Shown: piece by piece, positions 41,766 through 52,312 of the stretch | Numbering within the stretch: position 1 is the first letter of the stretch | How the letters are laid out: every line of letters starts with the position of its first letter | Source of the DNA: Geothrix sp. | Lineage (GTDB): Bacteria; Acidobacteriota; Holophagae; Holophagales; Holophagaceae | Reading direction: 5' to 3' | Assembly: GCF_030219325.1 (NCBI RefSeq) | Contig: NZ_CP126625.1 | Span: forward strand, 1,662,857-1,726,856 | DNA length: 64,000 bases | Program-made: the position numbers and the translations under genes | The notes under the pieces: generated by a model | Databases searched by the model: none | Seen by the model: the letters and a program-made list of their open reading frames with translations, nothing else | Told to the model about the DNA's origin: nothing

Positions 41766-42413
41766 TTGACCCGGCCCATCGTTCCGCCCCACCTCCCCGC
41801 CCCCAGCCTCCTGCTGGTGGACGATGACCCCATGCCCCGGGAGACGCTCTCGACGCTGCTCTCGGCCGAGGGATTCCAGGTGGTGACCGCCTCCACGGGC
41901 GAAGAGGCCGAGGGGAAGCTCAAGGCTGAGCAGCCGCCCTTCGACCTGGTCATCACGGACCTGGTCATGCCCGGCAAGACCGGGATGGACGTGCTGAAGT
42001 GCGCCCTGAACCGGAATCCCAGCTGCACGGTGCTGGTCCTCACCGGATTCGGAAGCGTCCGCGAGGCCACCGAGGCCATGGAGCTCGGCGCCTTCGACTT
42101 CGTCACCAAACCGATGCAGATCGACCAGTTCCGGAACACCCTGCGGCGGCTCATGGAGCGGCGGACGCTCACTCATGAGCGGGACGAACTTCGGGACAAG
42201 GTGAAGGCCCTGACCGAACGCGCTGAGCGGCTGGAAACCACCCTTGGGCGCATGGAGATCCTGGCCAACCAGATGGCCCCGACCAGTGGACCCGCCCGCC
42301 CGGACGCCCTGGCGGACCTGGAGCGCCTCGCCGCGCTGAAGTCCAAGGGGCTCCTCTCGGATGAGGAGTTCGAGCAGGGGAAGAAGAACCTCCTGGCCCG
42401 GTGGCTCGCATGA
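41766..42413 (+). CDS. Receiver-domain protein with C-terminal SHOCT motif
   Basis: 215 aa. Receiver ~13-130: acidic DDD (19-21), phospho-acceptor D65 (LVITDLVMPG), T93 (VLTGF), K115 (VTKPM). A coiled coil follows (~130-165, ERDELRDKVKALTERAERLETTLG) and the last ~30 residues (LADLERLAALKSKGLLSDEEFEQGKKNLL) are a SHOCT short C-terminal domain, thought to mediate oligomerisation. No DNA-binding domain. A TTG start at 41766 with GAGGA six bases upstream is the only one that keeps the first receiver strand. Overlaps the TPR gene by 4 nt. Confidence 0.85.
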   Translation: MTRPIVPPHLPAPSLLLVDDDPMPRETLSTLLSAEGFQVVTASTGEEAEGKLKAEQPPFDLVITDLVMPGKTGMDVLKCALNRNPSCTVLVLTGFGSVREATEAMELGAFDFVTKPMQIDQFRNTLRRLMERRTLTHERDELRDKVKALTERAERLETTLGRMEILANQMAPTSGPARPDALADLERLAALKSKGLLSDEEFEQGKKNLLARWLA

Positions 42414-44212
42414 GACGCCGCGGGGACCGCGCGGTCTGGCTCTTCCTGCTGGTCGCCTTCCCCCTGCTGGCCCAGCATGCGGCACCCGCCAAGGCCGAGC
42501 CGCACGCGCCCGCGGCGAAGGCACCCACCGGGCGGATGACGGATGCCGACGTGGCGGAGCTGGCCAAGGGTGCCCTGACCGCCGAGAATCTGACCTCCAT
42601 CCGGGCCGCCCTCGGTCGGCTCAAGGCACACACCTTCAAGTCCAGCAAAGTCCCCGAACGGGAACTGGTCCTCTATGCCCAGGGCGTCCTCGAAGCGCGG
42701 CTGGGCAACCTTCCCGGCGCCACGGTGGCGCTGAAGAAGCTCGAGCGGCAGTGGCCGAAGTCGCCCTTCATGGGGGAGGCCCACACGATTCTCGCCGAGG
42801 ATGCGCTCGTCCATCGAAGGTACAAGGAGGCCGAGGGGCGGCTCCACCAGGCCCTGGCCGCGGACATCCCCTCTGAGCTGAAGCGGAAACCCCAGGAACT
42901 CCTGATCTGGGCCCTGGTCGAGCAGGAGCGCCCCCAGGAGGCCCTGCCCATCGTGCAGTCCCTGCGGCCCCTCGAAGGGAGGGAGAAGCCCAGCGAGCGG
43001 GGCCTGGCAGCCATTGTGGAGGTCCTGTGCGCGACCGGTGAGCGGGAACAGGCCCAGGGCGCCCGCAAGGATTTCCAGAACCTCTACCCCAAGAGCGAGC
43101 TGATGCCCCGGGTGGACCTGGTGTGGGGCCGCCTGCTGGGCCGGTCCGGCGAAGCCCAGGAATCCGCCCAGGTCCTCCGGAAGCTCATCAAGGATTATCC
43201 GGGCTCGAGCCAGGCCGACGATGCGCGCCTGGCGCTCGCGAACCTGCTGACGGACGGGAGCCTCCCGGATACCAAGGACCTGCCCAGCGCCGAGGCCCTG
43301 CTGGCCGAGGTGCGGAAGGCGGGCAAGGGCCTTCCGAAGCGGACCGCCCAGGTCGTGGAGTTGCGCCTGTTGGTCGGGAAGCTGCTCTGGGAGGACGCTC
43401 TGAACCTGGTGGACCGCATGGACCCCGCGACCCGGGAGACGGTGCCCGAGGTGAAGAAGCTCTGGACCGAAGCCTGGAACGCCTGGGTGGGCCAGCGCCT
43501 CGAAAAGGGTTTTCCAGGTGAGTTGCTGGCCCGGCTGAAGGCCGGGACCTTCGCTGCGCTTGAGCCGGCCTTCCGCAAGGGCGTCGTTGAGCTGCTCGCC
43601 GCCCAGGGCCTGCTCGAGCTGATCCCCCGTCTTCTGCCGGAAGCCCCGGCGGCGGAGCGGGGCGGCCTCCGGAAGGCCGCCCTGGCCAAGGTGCAACCGG
43701 AAGCCCAACCGCAGGCCATCCTCCGCCTGCTGCCCGCCAAAGCTGAAACCCCCGATGAGGCCCTCCTGAGGGCGCGCGCAGAGGGCGCGCTGGAGCACTG
43801 GGCTCCGCTGCGTGCGGCCCTGGGACGCGCCAGACCTGGACCGGAGCGCATGGCCGGAGTCCTTCGCCTGCTGCAACGGCCCGTGGCCGCTCCGGAAACC
43901 GGGGCCCAGCGGCTCCAGGAGGCCGAAGGCTGGCTGAGGCGGGCCACCGAAAAACCGGAGGTAAGAGAACCCCTGGCGATCCTGGTGGCGGATCTGCGCT
44001 TCCAGCACGGCGATGTCCGCGGGGCCCTGGCCCTCTATCCCGCCAAACCCGTGGCCCCGGAGCAGCGGGGCTGGGTGGCCCTCATGCGGACCCAGGCCCT
44101 GATCAAGCTGGGGCAGCGGGACCAGGCCAAGGGGCTCATCAAGGCGGCCCGGGACGAGCAGGGCTTCAAGGGTCAGCGGGACGCCCTCGCCAAGAGCCTG
44201 GGAGCCTACTAG
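42410..44212 (+). CDS. Secreted TPR-repeat protein
   Basis: 600 aa. Signal peptide (RAVWLFLLVAFPLLAQ), an Ala/Pro linker, then an all-helical tetratricopeptide solenoid (ELVLYAQGVLEARLGNLPGATVALKKLERQWPKSPFMGEAHTILAEDALVHRRYKEAE...). TPR proteins of this kind scaffold envelope or motility complexes. It is coupled to the receiver-SHOCT gene (ATGA overlap) and follows the flagellar genes, so a link with motility is possible but not shown. No enzyme domain. Confidence 0.82.
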   Translation: MRRRGDRAVWLFLLVAFPLLAQHAAPAKAEPHAPAAKAPTGRMTDADVAELAKGALTAENLTSIRAALGRLKAHTFKSSKVPERELVLYAQGVLEARLGNLPGATVALKKLERQWPKSPFMGEAHTILAEDALVHRRYKEAEGRLHQALAADIPSELKRKPQELLIWALVEQERPQEALPIVQSLRPLEGREKPSERGLAAIVEVLCATGEREQAQGARKDFQNLYPKSELMPRVDLVWGRLLGRSGEAQESAQVLRKLIKDYPGSSQADDARLALANLLTDGSLPDTKDLPSAEALLAEVRKAGKGLPKRTAQVVELRLLVGKLLWEDALNLVDRMDPATRETVPEVKKLWTEAWNAWVGQRLEKGFPGELLARLKAGTFAALEPAFRKGVVELLAAQGLLELIPRLLPEAPAAERGGLRKAALAKVQPEAQPQAILRLLPAKAETPDEALLRARAEGALEHWAPLRAALGRARPGPERMAGVLRLLQRPVAAPETGAQRLQEAEGWLRRATEKPEVREPLAILVADLRFQHGDVRGALALYPAKPVAPEQRGWVALMRTQALIKLGQRDQAKGLIKAARDEQGFKGQRDALAKSLGAY

Positions 44213-44259
44213 GCCTGAATGCGGTACAGGTATGCTGGGACTTCCCCCCGGAGATCCTG

Positions 44260-44838
44260 ATGCGTCCCCTGATCGCCGCCCTTCTGTTCATCGCCGTGTT
44301 CGATCTCAGCGCCGCACCCAAGCCGAAGGTCAAGCTCACCACGAGCATGGGCGTCATCGTGATGGAACTGGAGCCCGAGGTGGCGCCGAAGACCGTGGAG
44401 AACTTCCTCAAATACGTGAAGAAGGGCCAGTATAAAGGGACCATCTTCCACCGCGTCATTTCGGGGTTCATGATCCAGGGCGGCGGCTATGTGGACTACC
44501 TGGGTAAGAAGCGCACCGATGCGGCGATCCCCAATGAGGCCGACCGCTCCGCCGCCGCGGGTCTGAAGAACAAGCGTGGGACCCTGGCCATGGCCAGGAC
44601 AGCTGATCCCCACAGCGCCGCCGCGGAGTTCTTCATCAACGTGGTGGACAACCCCTTCCTGGATTTCAAGGGCAAGGCCAACGACAAGACCTGGGGCTAC
44701 TGCGTGTTCGGCAAAGTGACCCAGGGCATGGATGTGGTCGACCGCATCAAGGCCGTCAAGACCAGTAACAAGCGCAGCGACTTTCCTTCCCTGCCCGTGA
44801 AGCCCGTGCTCATCACGGATGCGGTGCAGCTCCCATGA
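44260..44838 (+). CDS. Exported cyclophilin-type peptidyl-prolyl isomerase
   Basis: 192 aa. Signal peptide (MRPLIAALLFIAVFDLSAA), then a cyclophilin domain: TTSMGVIVMELEPEVAPKTVENFLKYVKKGQYKGTIFHRVISGFMIQGGG, with catalytic Arg/Phe in FHRVI and Phe/Met/Gln in GFMIQGG, and AEFFINVVDNPFLDF. The TSMG...bacterial (PpiA-like) form acts on prolyl bonds of envelope proteins. ATG 44260, GGAG about nine bases upstream. It converges with the Kdo-kinase-like gene, overlapping by 26 nt. Confidence 0.95.
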   Translation: MRPLIAALLFIAVFDLSAAPKPKVKLTTSMGVIVMELEPEVAPKTVENFLKYVKKGQYKGTIFHRVISGFMIQGGGYVDYLGKKRTDAAIPNEADRSAAAGLKNKRGTLAMARTADPHSAAAEFFINVVDNPFLDFKGKANDKTWGYCVFGKVTQGMDVVDRIKAVKTSNKRSDFPSLPVKPVLITDAVQLP

Positions 44839-45523
44839 CCGCGAAGGCCTCGGCCGGGGCGCCGAGCTTGCGGAGGCTGCGTTCGAGCCGGGTCCGGTAG
44901 CGGGGCCAGAGATCGGGCCCGGCGTGCTCGAAGCGGGCCCGGTCCCAGTCGAGCAGCAGGGCGCCTCCCGAAGGCGGCAGGATCACGTTGGTGGCGTTCA
45001 GATCGGGTGACCAGAGGCCCCATTCGCAGAGCGATCCGATGAGGCGCCGGATGTCGGCGCCGCGTTCCGCGCTGAGATCCCAGCGGCGCGGCCAGGGCTC
45101 TCCCTGGGCCAGACGGGTGATCAGCACGCCCTCGACGCCGAGGGCCCTGGGACGCCACGCGTAGCCGACGGGCTCGACGGTGGGAAAGCCCGCCTCCCAC
45201 AAGCCGCGATGGATGGCATGCTCTGCGGCGAAGCGGAGGTGGGTGCGGTAAGTCCGCTCGTTGACGTGGCGCAGCAGGCCGCCCCGGCGGTAGGGCCGGA
45301 GGACGAGGTCGCCCACGCGGAGAACGCCGCCGCGGCCGAAGGCGCCCGCCAGCGGAACGGGCTCGCCAGTGGGGACCGCGCCGCCCGGCGTGCAAACCCG
45401 CCAGCCGCCGCCGAGACCCGGCAGCTCCAGGTTCAGGCGGCATCCAAGCGGACGGAGGGCCATGCCGGGTTCGAAGGGCCACTGGGGCGGGAGCGGGGGG
45501 ATGATGTAGGGATCGTGGATCAT
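44813..45523 (-). CDS. LPS/Kdo kinase (KdkA/WaaP-like) family protein
   Basis: 236 aa. A small protein-kinase-like fold: LVLRPYRRGGLLRHVNERTYR at the ATP site, EHAIHRGLWEAGFPTVEPVGYA, GVLITRLAQGEPWP (hinge), catalytic loop PDLNATNVIL and metal motif LLDWDRARF in place of DFG. This matches 3-deoxy-D-manno-octulosonic acid kinases that phosphorylate LPS core at the inner membrane. ATG 45523 has no strong ribosome site; the frame extends upstream without conserved sequence. Overlaps the cyclophilin gene tail to tail. Confidence 0.8.
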   Translation of the reverse strand: MIHDPYIIPPLPPQWPFEPGMALRPLGCRLNLELPGLGGGWRVCTPGGAVPTGEPVPLAGAFGRGGVLRVGDLVLRPYRRGGLLRHVNERTYRTHLRFAAEHAIHRGLWEAGFPTVEPVGYAWRPRALGVEGVLITRLAQGEPWPRRWDLSAERGADIRRLIGSLCEWGLWSPDLNATNVILPPSGGALLLDWDRARFEHAGPDLWPRYRTRLERSLRKLGAPAEAFAVMGAAPHP

Positions 45524-45819
45524 GGCGTTGGAGTACAGCTTGCCGTGCCATCGTCCGGAACGCAAAAGAAGGAAGCTGGAACGAACCCACGAGCACTTGT
45601 CAACCGGGAGATGTTCCGCACGCCTGCCACCAAATGTGGGCAGAGACCCAAGTGGCTTGTGCTGAAAGGAATTCTCGGGGTTCACCCGGTGACTTCCCAC
45701 AGTGGATGTGGAAATCGCCGGCGAGCCGGGTTGTCCATCCGGAGCTTCGCCTCGGTTTCTGCAGATCTGGAGAGGCGGGTTCTTGTCCCAACCCCGCAGT
45801 GGACCACTATGCTGAAGAC
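45524..45819. other. Non-coding divergent region
   Basis: 296 nt between the Kdo-kinase-like gene (-) and the DUF2344 gene (+), less GC-rich than its surroundings. It must hold both promoters. Several weak DnaA-box-like words occur (TTGTCAACC, ATTTCCACA on the minus strand, TTGTCCATC), none matching the consensus well. I see no RNA gene or clear terminator. Confidence 0.4.
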
Positions 45820-46935
45820 GTGAGCAACCGAGCGAGCCATCCCGCCATTCCGGCCGAAGCACTGGCGCGGAGGAGCCGTCTGCAGGCCGCGCTGAGGAGC
45901 ATGGAAGCCGTCGCACCCAGCCGGGAACCAGCCTGTCTGCAGGCGCTGCGGGCCCTGCTGTCAGGCCCCCCCACCGCCGCGATGGACGCCATGGTCGAGG
46001 CGATCAGCACCGCCGAGCTGGCGGAGGAGGCCAGCGAGCGGATCCGATCACTGCGCCCTGATGCGGGAAACGCCGAGGTGGCCAAGGCTCTCGCCCTCCG
46101 GCTCGCTCCGCTCGCCGCGGCCGCCCAGCAGCGGCGGGCCGCACGTTGGCAGCTGGATACCCGCCGCACTCTGATCCGCTTCACTTATGCGAAGGAACCA
46201 GGCGCCCTCGACTACGACGATGGGGATCTCCATGCCCTGTTCCTGCAGGCCTTCCGCCTCGAGGGGCTGGGCCTGGCCCTGGATCTCGGCAAACGGCCGC
46301 GACCGCTTCTGACCGTTGGACTTCCACTCTCCGCAGGCATCGGGAGCCGAGGCGAGTCCATGGACGCAGTCCTGAAGCGCGAACCGGCGGAAGATCCAAC
46401 GGAGCTGATGACCAGGCTGAACCTGCGTCTTCCCCAAGGATTGAGGATCGATCGGTGGATTCCCCTGCCGGGATATGCGACCGCGCCCTCCGATCTGGCC
46501 CGGCTGTCGCACTGGGTCTGGAGGGTGGATCCGGCACTTCGAGCTCAGCTGGAAGCGGGGGTGGCGATCTTCCTGGGGGCGAGCACCTGGCCCTGGGAAC
46601 GGGGACCCGCGAAATCCGAGACACCACTGGACCTTCGGATGATCCTCTCCGGATTGCAGTGGACCGACGAAGGGCTCCGCTTCGACACCTGCATGGGGCC
46701 CCACCAGGCGGTCAATCCACTCAAGCTGCTCGGCGCAGTCCTCGGGCTGGAACCATCCGACATCACGGGGCTCGTCCGCACCGGCGTGGAGTTCGATCCT
46801 GATCCGCGGCTCGGCCAGGCCGACCGTTTCGAGCCCAAGCTGAAGAACATGTACGAGGATGCCGTGCTGCTGGGCGGCGGCTCGAACATCGTGCTGGTGG
46901 ACGAGGACGACGACGAGCCCACGATCCTAGGCTGA
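45820..46935 (+). CDS. DUF2344 (radical-SAM-associated, TIGR03936-like) protein
   Basis: 371 aa from the GTG at 45820 (62 more codons are open upstream but look non-coding). The region ~110-330 fits DUF2344: RTLIRFTYAKEPGALDYDDGDLHALFLQAFRLEGLGLAL, KRPRPLLTVGLPLSAGIGSRGESMDAVL, RLPQGLRIDRWIPL, followed by DLRMILSGLQWTDEGLRFDT. The C-terminus is acidic (VDEDDDEPTIL). Such domains normally sit with, or fused to, a B12-binding radical SAM protein, which is absent here. The function is unknown. Its end overlaps the converging ftsW gene by 9 nt. Confidence 0.72.
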   Translation: MSNRASHPAIPAEALARRSRLQAALRSMEAVAPSREPACLQALRALLSGPPTAAMDAMVEAISTAELAEEASERIRSLRPDAGNAEVAKALALRLAPLAAAAQQRRAARWQLDTRRTLIRFTYAKEPGALDYDDGDLHALFLQAFRLEGLGLALDLGKRPRPLLTVGLPLSAGIGSRGESMDAVLKREPAEDPTELMTRLNLRLPQGLRIDRWIPLPGYATAPSDLARLSHWVWRVDPALRAQLEAGVAIFLGASTWPWERGPAKSETPLDLRMILSGLQWTDEGLRFDTCMGPHQAVNPLKLLGAVLGLEPSDITGLVRTGVEFDPDPRLGQADRFEPKLKNMYEDAVLLGGGSNIVLVDEDDDEPTILG

Positions 46936-48042
46936 GACGTCCTTGCTGATGGAGAGCAGCAAGCCGAGGCAGATCAGGCTGGTGATGAGGCTGTTCGGGC
47001 CGAAGGAGATGAAGGGCAGGGGGATGCCCTTGTTCGGCGCCAGCGAGAGCACCACGCTCATGTTCATGAGGGCCTGCACCACCAGCAGCAGCACGAAGCC
47101 CATGGCGCACAGCTTCAGGTAGCCGTCGCCCACCCGCCGGGCGATGCGGTAGCCGCGCCAGAGGATGGCGATGAAGAGGGCCAGGATGGCCACCGTTCCT
47201 ATGAGGCCCGCCTCCTCGGCGATGACGGCATAGATGAAGTCCGTGTGGGCTTCCGGCAGGAAGAAGAGCTTCTGTTTTCCGCCACCGAGCCCCACGCCCA
47301 TGAAGCCGCCGTTACCCACGGCAACGAGGCTCTGCAGGGCCTGGTGCCCCTTACCGAGGGGATCGGCCTCGGGGTTGAGGAAGCTGGTGACGCGGGCCAG
47401 GCGATAGGGCGAGAGCACCACGAAGGCCGTGCCGAGCACGCCCAGGATGGGAATGGCCACGGCAAAGATCCACTTCGGCGCCCCCCCCAGGAAGACCACC
47501 ATCAAGGCCACGAAGACGATGAGGAAGGTGGTGCCGAAGTCGGGTTCGCGGAGGATGAGGGCCAGGGGGATCAGCAGAATGCCCGCCAACCCCAGCAGCT
47601 TGGGCAGCGCGTCCCGGTGGTGCGTCCAGGCCTCGCGGTTGCGGATCATCCAGGAGGCGGCGATGAGCACCGAGAGGGGCTTGAAGAACTCCGAAGGCTG
47701 GAGGCTCACGGGACCCAGCCGGATCCATCGGTGGGCGCCGTTGATCTTGGGGCCTAGGAAGAGCACGGCCACGAGGAGCCCGATCAGGACGAAGTAGGCC
47801 ACCATCAGCGGGCGAGGGTGATCCTGCAGGGTTGCGAGGTCCACCTGGGAGAGGGCCAGCATGAACGTGATGCCGATGCCTCCACCCAGGAGCTGGCGCG
47901 TGAGGAAGGCCGTGGCTGCCGCGTGGTTCTGGGAGGCCTTGATGGCCGAGGCGGAGTAGATCCAGACCATGCCCACGGCCACCAGGGCCAGGGCGAAGAG
48001 CACCAGCCAGCGGTCGACGGGACGGCGGACGTCGGGGGCCAT
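46927..48042 (-). CDS. ftsW: FtsW/RodA family peptidoglycan polymerase
   Basis: 371 aa, ten hydrophobic helices. SEDS glycosyltransferases polymerise lipid II; FtsW works at the septum. Signatures: PVDRWLVLFALALVAVGMVWIYSASA, GPKINGAHRWIRLGPVSLQPSEFFKPL, REPDFGTTFLI, PYRLARVTSFLNPEADPLGKGHQALQSLVAVGNGG, LPEAHTDFIYAVIAEEAG and GIPLPFISFGPNSLI. The catalytic Asp is in EADPLGKG. Last gene of the bshC-to-ftsW operon, 1 nt after glmM. FtsW versus RodA is by similarity of the septal type. Confidence 0.93.
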   Translation of the reverse strand: MAPDVRRPVDRWLVLFALALVAVGMVWIYSASAIKASQNHAAATAFLTRQLLGGGIGITFMLALSQVDLATLQDHPRPLMVAYFVLIGLLVAVLFLGPKINGAHRWIRLGPVSLQPSEFFKPLSVLIAASWMIRNREAWTHHRDALPKLLGLAGILLIPLALILREPDFGTTFLIVFVALMVVFLGGAPKWIFAVAIPILGVLGTAFVVLSPYRLARVTSFLNPEADPLGKGHQALQSLVAVGNGGFMGVGLGGGKQKLFFLPEAHTDFIYAVIAEEAGLIGTVAILALFIAILWRGYRIARRVGDGYLKLCAMGFVLLLVVQALMNMSVVLSLAPNKGIPLPFISFGPNSLITSLICLGLLLSISKDVSA

Positions 48043-48043
48043 G

Positions 48044-49363
48044 TCAGGCGATGGTCAGGTCGCGGCGGGCCGCGGCTTCGAGTTCATGGAGGGCCTGATC
48101 CACCCAGGCGGACTCCTGGGCCTCCACCATGAGGCGGAGCTTGGGTTCGGTGCCGGACCAGCGGATCACCTGGCGGACGCCATCGCCCCAGCGGGCGTCG
48201 ATGACGGCCATGGCGGCGGCCAGCGCGTCGCAGGCCTCGACGGCCTTCCGGTCTCGGGCCACCAGATTGACGAGCCGCTGGGGCCAGGGCCTGAAGGTCC
48301 AGTCCCAGCGGTGTTCCGGGGCGCGGTGGAGCAGGGCGCGGAGGATGGACAACCCCGCCGCGAGTCCGTCGCCGCTGGGCCCCACGCGTTTCTGGATGAG
48401 GTGGCCCGAGGCCTCCGCGGCCAGATCCCAGCCGCGCCTTGCCATCTCGCGCAGCAGGTACTTGTCCCCGACAGCGGTGCGGACGAAGGGGACGCCCGCA
48501 TGGTGCAGGACCTGGGCCAGACCGCCATTGGTCATCAGCGTGCCGACCACACCCGGGGGGGCGTCGCCGCAGGCCAGGCGATCCTGGGCAAGGAGCCAGA
48601 GCATCTGGTCGCCATCCACCACGCGACCCGCGCCGTTCACCATCAGGCAGCGATCCCCATCGCCGTCGAAGGCGATGCCCAGGTCGGCGCTCCGGGCCAC
48701 CACGGCGGCCGCCAGGGCATCCAGGTGCGTGGAACCGACGCCCACGTTGATGTTCGGTCCATCCGCGGGGACGCCGAGCCAGTGGAGGTCGCCACCGCGG
48801 AAGAGTTCCAGGGCGGCCTCCGCCGTGGCGCCGTGGGCGCAGTCGATGACCACGCGGAAGTCGGGGGGAAGGGTGATGCCTTCGAGGTGGTCCAGGTAGG
48901 GCTTCAGCTCCAGGCGGGCCGGTGGCGCGGAGATCGTCGTGGGTTCGGCCAGCTCGCCGAAGGCCGCCTCGATGGCCCGCTCCTGGTCCTCCTCCAGTTT
49001 CTCGCCAAGCTCGTTGAAGCCCTTGAGGCCGTTGTCCTCCGGGGGATTGTGGCTGGCGGAGATCATGAGGCCCCAGGTCTTCTCGCCTTCGGCGCTCAAC
49101 CTTGCCACGTTCCAGGCCACCGCGGGCGTCGGGGCCATGCCCAGCGCCAGTACCTTGAGGCCCAGGCCCACGCCCAGGATGAAGGCCTCGGACATGGGGC
49201 CCGAGCTGGAGCGGGGATCCCATCCGACCACCAGCCGCCGGACGCCTGCCATGCGCGCCACCTGGGCCCAGGCGGCACCCCAGCGGGTCACCTCCTCCAG
49301 CGTGAGCGGAGAGCGCAGGGCGACCCCTCGAATGCCATCAGTGCCGAAGTAACGGAGGCTCAC
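48044..49363 (-). CDS. glmM: Phosphoglucosamine mutase
   Basis: 439 aa. GlmM isomerises glucosamine-6-phosphate to glucosamine-1-phosphate for UDP-GlcNAc, feeding peptidoglycan and LPS. Motifs: RYFGTDGIRGVA, phosphoserine loop MISASHNPPEDNGLKGF, metal site FDGDGDRCLMV, sugar loop EASGHLI and phosphate loop RWSGTEPKLRLM. The GTG start at 49363 abuts a 7-bp hairpin whose loop is the AGGAG ribosome site, and overlaps the stop of a 48-codon leader ORF (GTGA). The same cassette precedes nnr at 60765-60791. Envelope neighbours ftsW, folP and ftsH share the operon. Confidence 0.95.
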   Translation of the reverse strand: MSLRYFGTDGIRGVALRSPLTLEEVTRWGAAWAQVARMAGVRRLVVGWDPRSSSGPMSEAFILGVGLGLKVLALGMAPTPAVAWNVARLSAEGEKTWGLMISASHNPPEDNGLKGFNELGEKLEEDQERAIEAAFGELAEPTTISAPPARLELKPYLDHLEGITLPPDFRVVIDCAHGATAEAALELFRGGDLHWLGVPADGPNINVGVGSTHLDALAAAVVARSADLGIAFDGDGDRCLMVNGAGRVVDGDQMLWLLAQDRLACGDAPPGVVGTLMTNGGLAQVLHHAGVPFVRTAVGDKYLLREMARRGWDLAAEASGHLIQKRVGPSGDGLAAGLSILRALLHRAPEHRWDWTFRPWPQRLVNLVARDRKAVEACDALAAAMAVIDARWGDGVRQVIRWSGTEPKLRLMVEAQESAWVDQALHELEAAARRDLTIA

Positions 49364-49506
49364 GCGGCACCTCCTGTGCCGCGCCCGTCATTCGGCCCAT
49401 CCTGGGCCTCATCCCTGCGGGACCGGACTTTCGTCCGGTGGCGCTCGGCTCCTGCCTCGCGCTCGGGGTTCGGCTTCGCCAAATTGGCACTTCGCTCGTG
49501 CTTCAT
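49360..49506 (-). CDS. Small leader ORF (48 aa) coupled to glmM
   Basis: Starts ATG 49506 (or 49512, MSMKHER), 9-15 nt after the folP stop, and ends in the TGA of a GTGA overlap with the glmM start. The product is basic and polar (MKHERSANLAKPNPEREAG..., ending GRGTGGAA), with no known domain. A shorter ORF with the same LAKPxP core and the same GRGTGGAA end precedes nnr, 11 kb away. The shared ends suggest selection for coupling or a mobile small element rather than for a protein. No ribosome site is obvious, so expression is uncertain. Confidence 0.45.
   Translation of the reverse strand: MKHERSANLAKPNPEREAGAERHRTKVRSRRDEAQDGPNDGRGTGGAA
49364..49382 (-). promoter_or_regulatory. Ribosome-site hairpin of glmM: AGGAG in the loop
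   Basis: Read on the minus strand: GCGGCAC, loop AGGAG, GTGCCGC, then directly the GTG start. Perfect 7-bp stem. The 27-nt cassette 49360-49386 is identical to 60765-60791 before nnr. A second shared 15-nt palindrome (TTTGGCGAAGCCGAA) lies at 49469-49483. Confidence 0.7.
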
Positions 49507-49521
49507 GCTCATGAGGCAAGG

Positions 49522-50336
49522 TTACCCGATGGCGTGGGTTCTGAAGACCCTGTAGTCCCACCGCCGCGCCTCGGCGTGGGCATCTGCCGTGAGCCCATCG
49601 CGCTGGCCTGGTGGCAGGCCGGGCGCTCCGGCCCGGGCGGCCAGGAAGCGCTTGCGCGAGATGCCGAGGCAGAACCGTTCCACCGGCCAGGTCAGGGCTT
49701 CCGGAAGGCGGGGCAGGGCCTGCCACAGGGCCAGGTCCTCCCGGAAGGTGGTGCCGAAGCCGAACCCCGGATCGAGGAGGATCCTGGTCCCGAAGACGCC
49801 CGCCTGCAGGAGGCGGTCACGGACGGCGCACAGCTCCCGGATGGCCGCCTCGGCATCCCTCGGAGTGGGATCGTCGTAGGGCGGCATGTGGAAGCCCGCG
49901 CCCTCCCGGCGGCTGCGCATGGCAATGAGGCCACAGCTCGATCCGCCGGCCAGATCCAGCATGGCGGGGTCGGAGAAGCCGGTGACGTCGTTGAGCACGG
50001 CGACGCCCGCAGCCAGACCGCGGGCTGCCACGCCCGCGTGACGGGTGTCCAGGCTGAGGGGGATGGCGGGGAGCTGCTCGCCCAGGGCGGCCAGGACGGG
50101 CTCCAGACGCTCCCACTCGGTGGTTGCGGAGACGGGCGCAGCGCCGGGCCGCGTGCTCTCCGCACCCAGGTCCAGCATCCCAGCCCCGGCCGCCACCAGG
50201 GCGCGGGCCTGCGCCAGGGCCGCTTCCGGCGCCAGGAACCGGCCGCCATCGCTGAAGGAGTCGGGGGTCAGATTGAGGATGCCGATGAAAAGGGGACCGC
50301 CCTTCAGGAGCGGTCCCCAATCAAACGGGAGCATGG

Positions 50337-50340
<4 letters not shown>
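49522..50340 (-). CDS. folP: Dihydropteroate synthase
   Basis: 272 aa TIM-barrel enzyme joining p-aminobenzoate to the pterin diphosphate in folate synthesis; the sulfonamide target. Motifs: [67 protein letters not shown] and LGISRKRFL. The GTG start at 50340 overlaps the ftsH stop (GTGA); an ATG at 50334 is two codons on. ftsH-folP-glmM is a frequent order in bacteria. Followed by the glmM leader ORF. Confidence 0.95.
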
Positions 50341-52268
<1,928 letters not shown>

Positions 52269-52312
52269 AGGGTCACTCCTTGGGGCCGGAGCCCAGGTGG
52301 CCCTCCAGTTTA

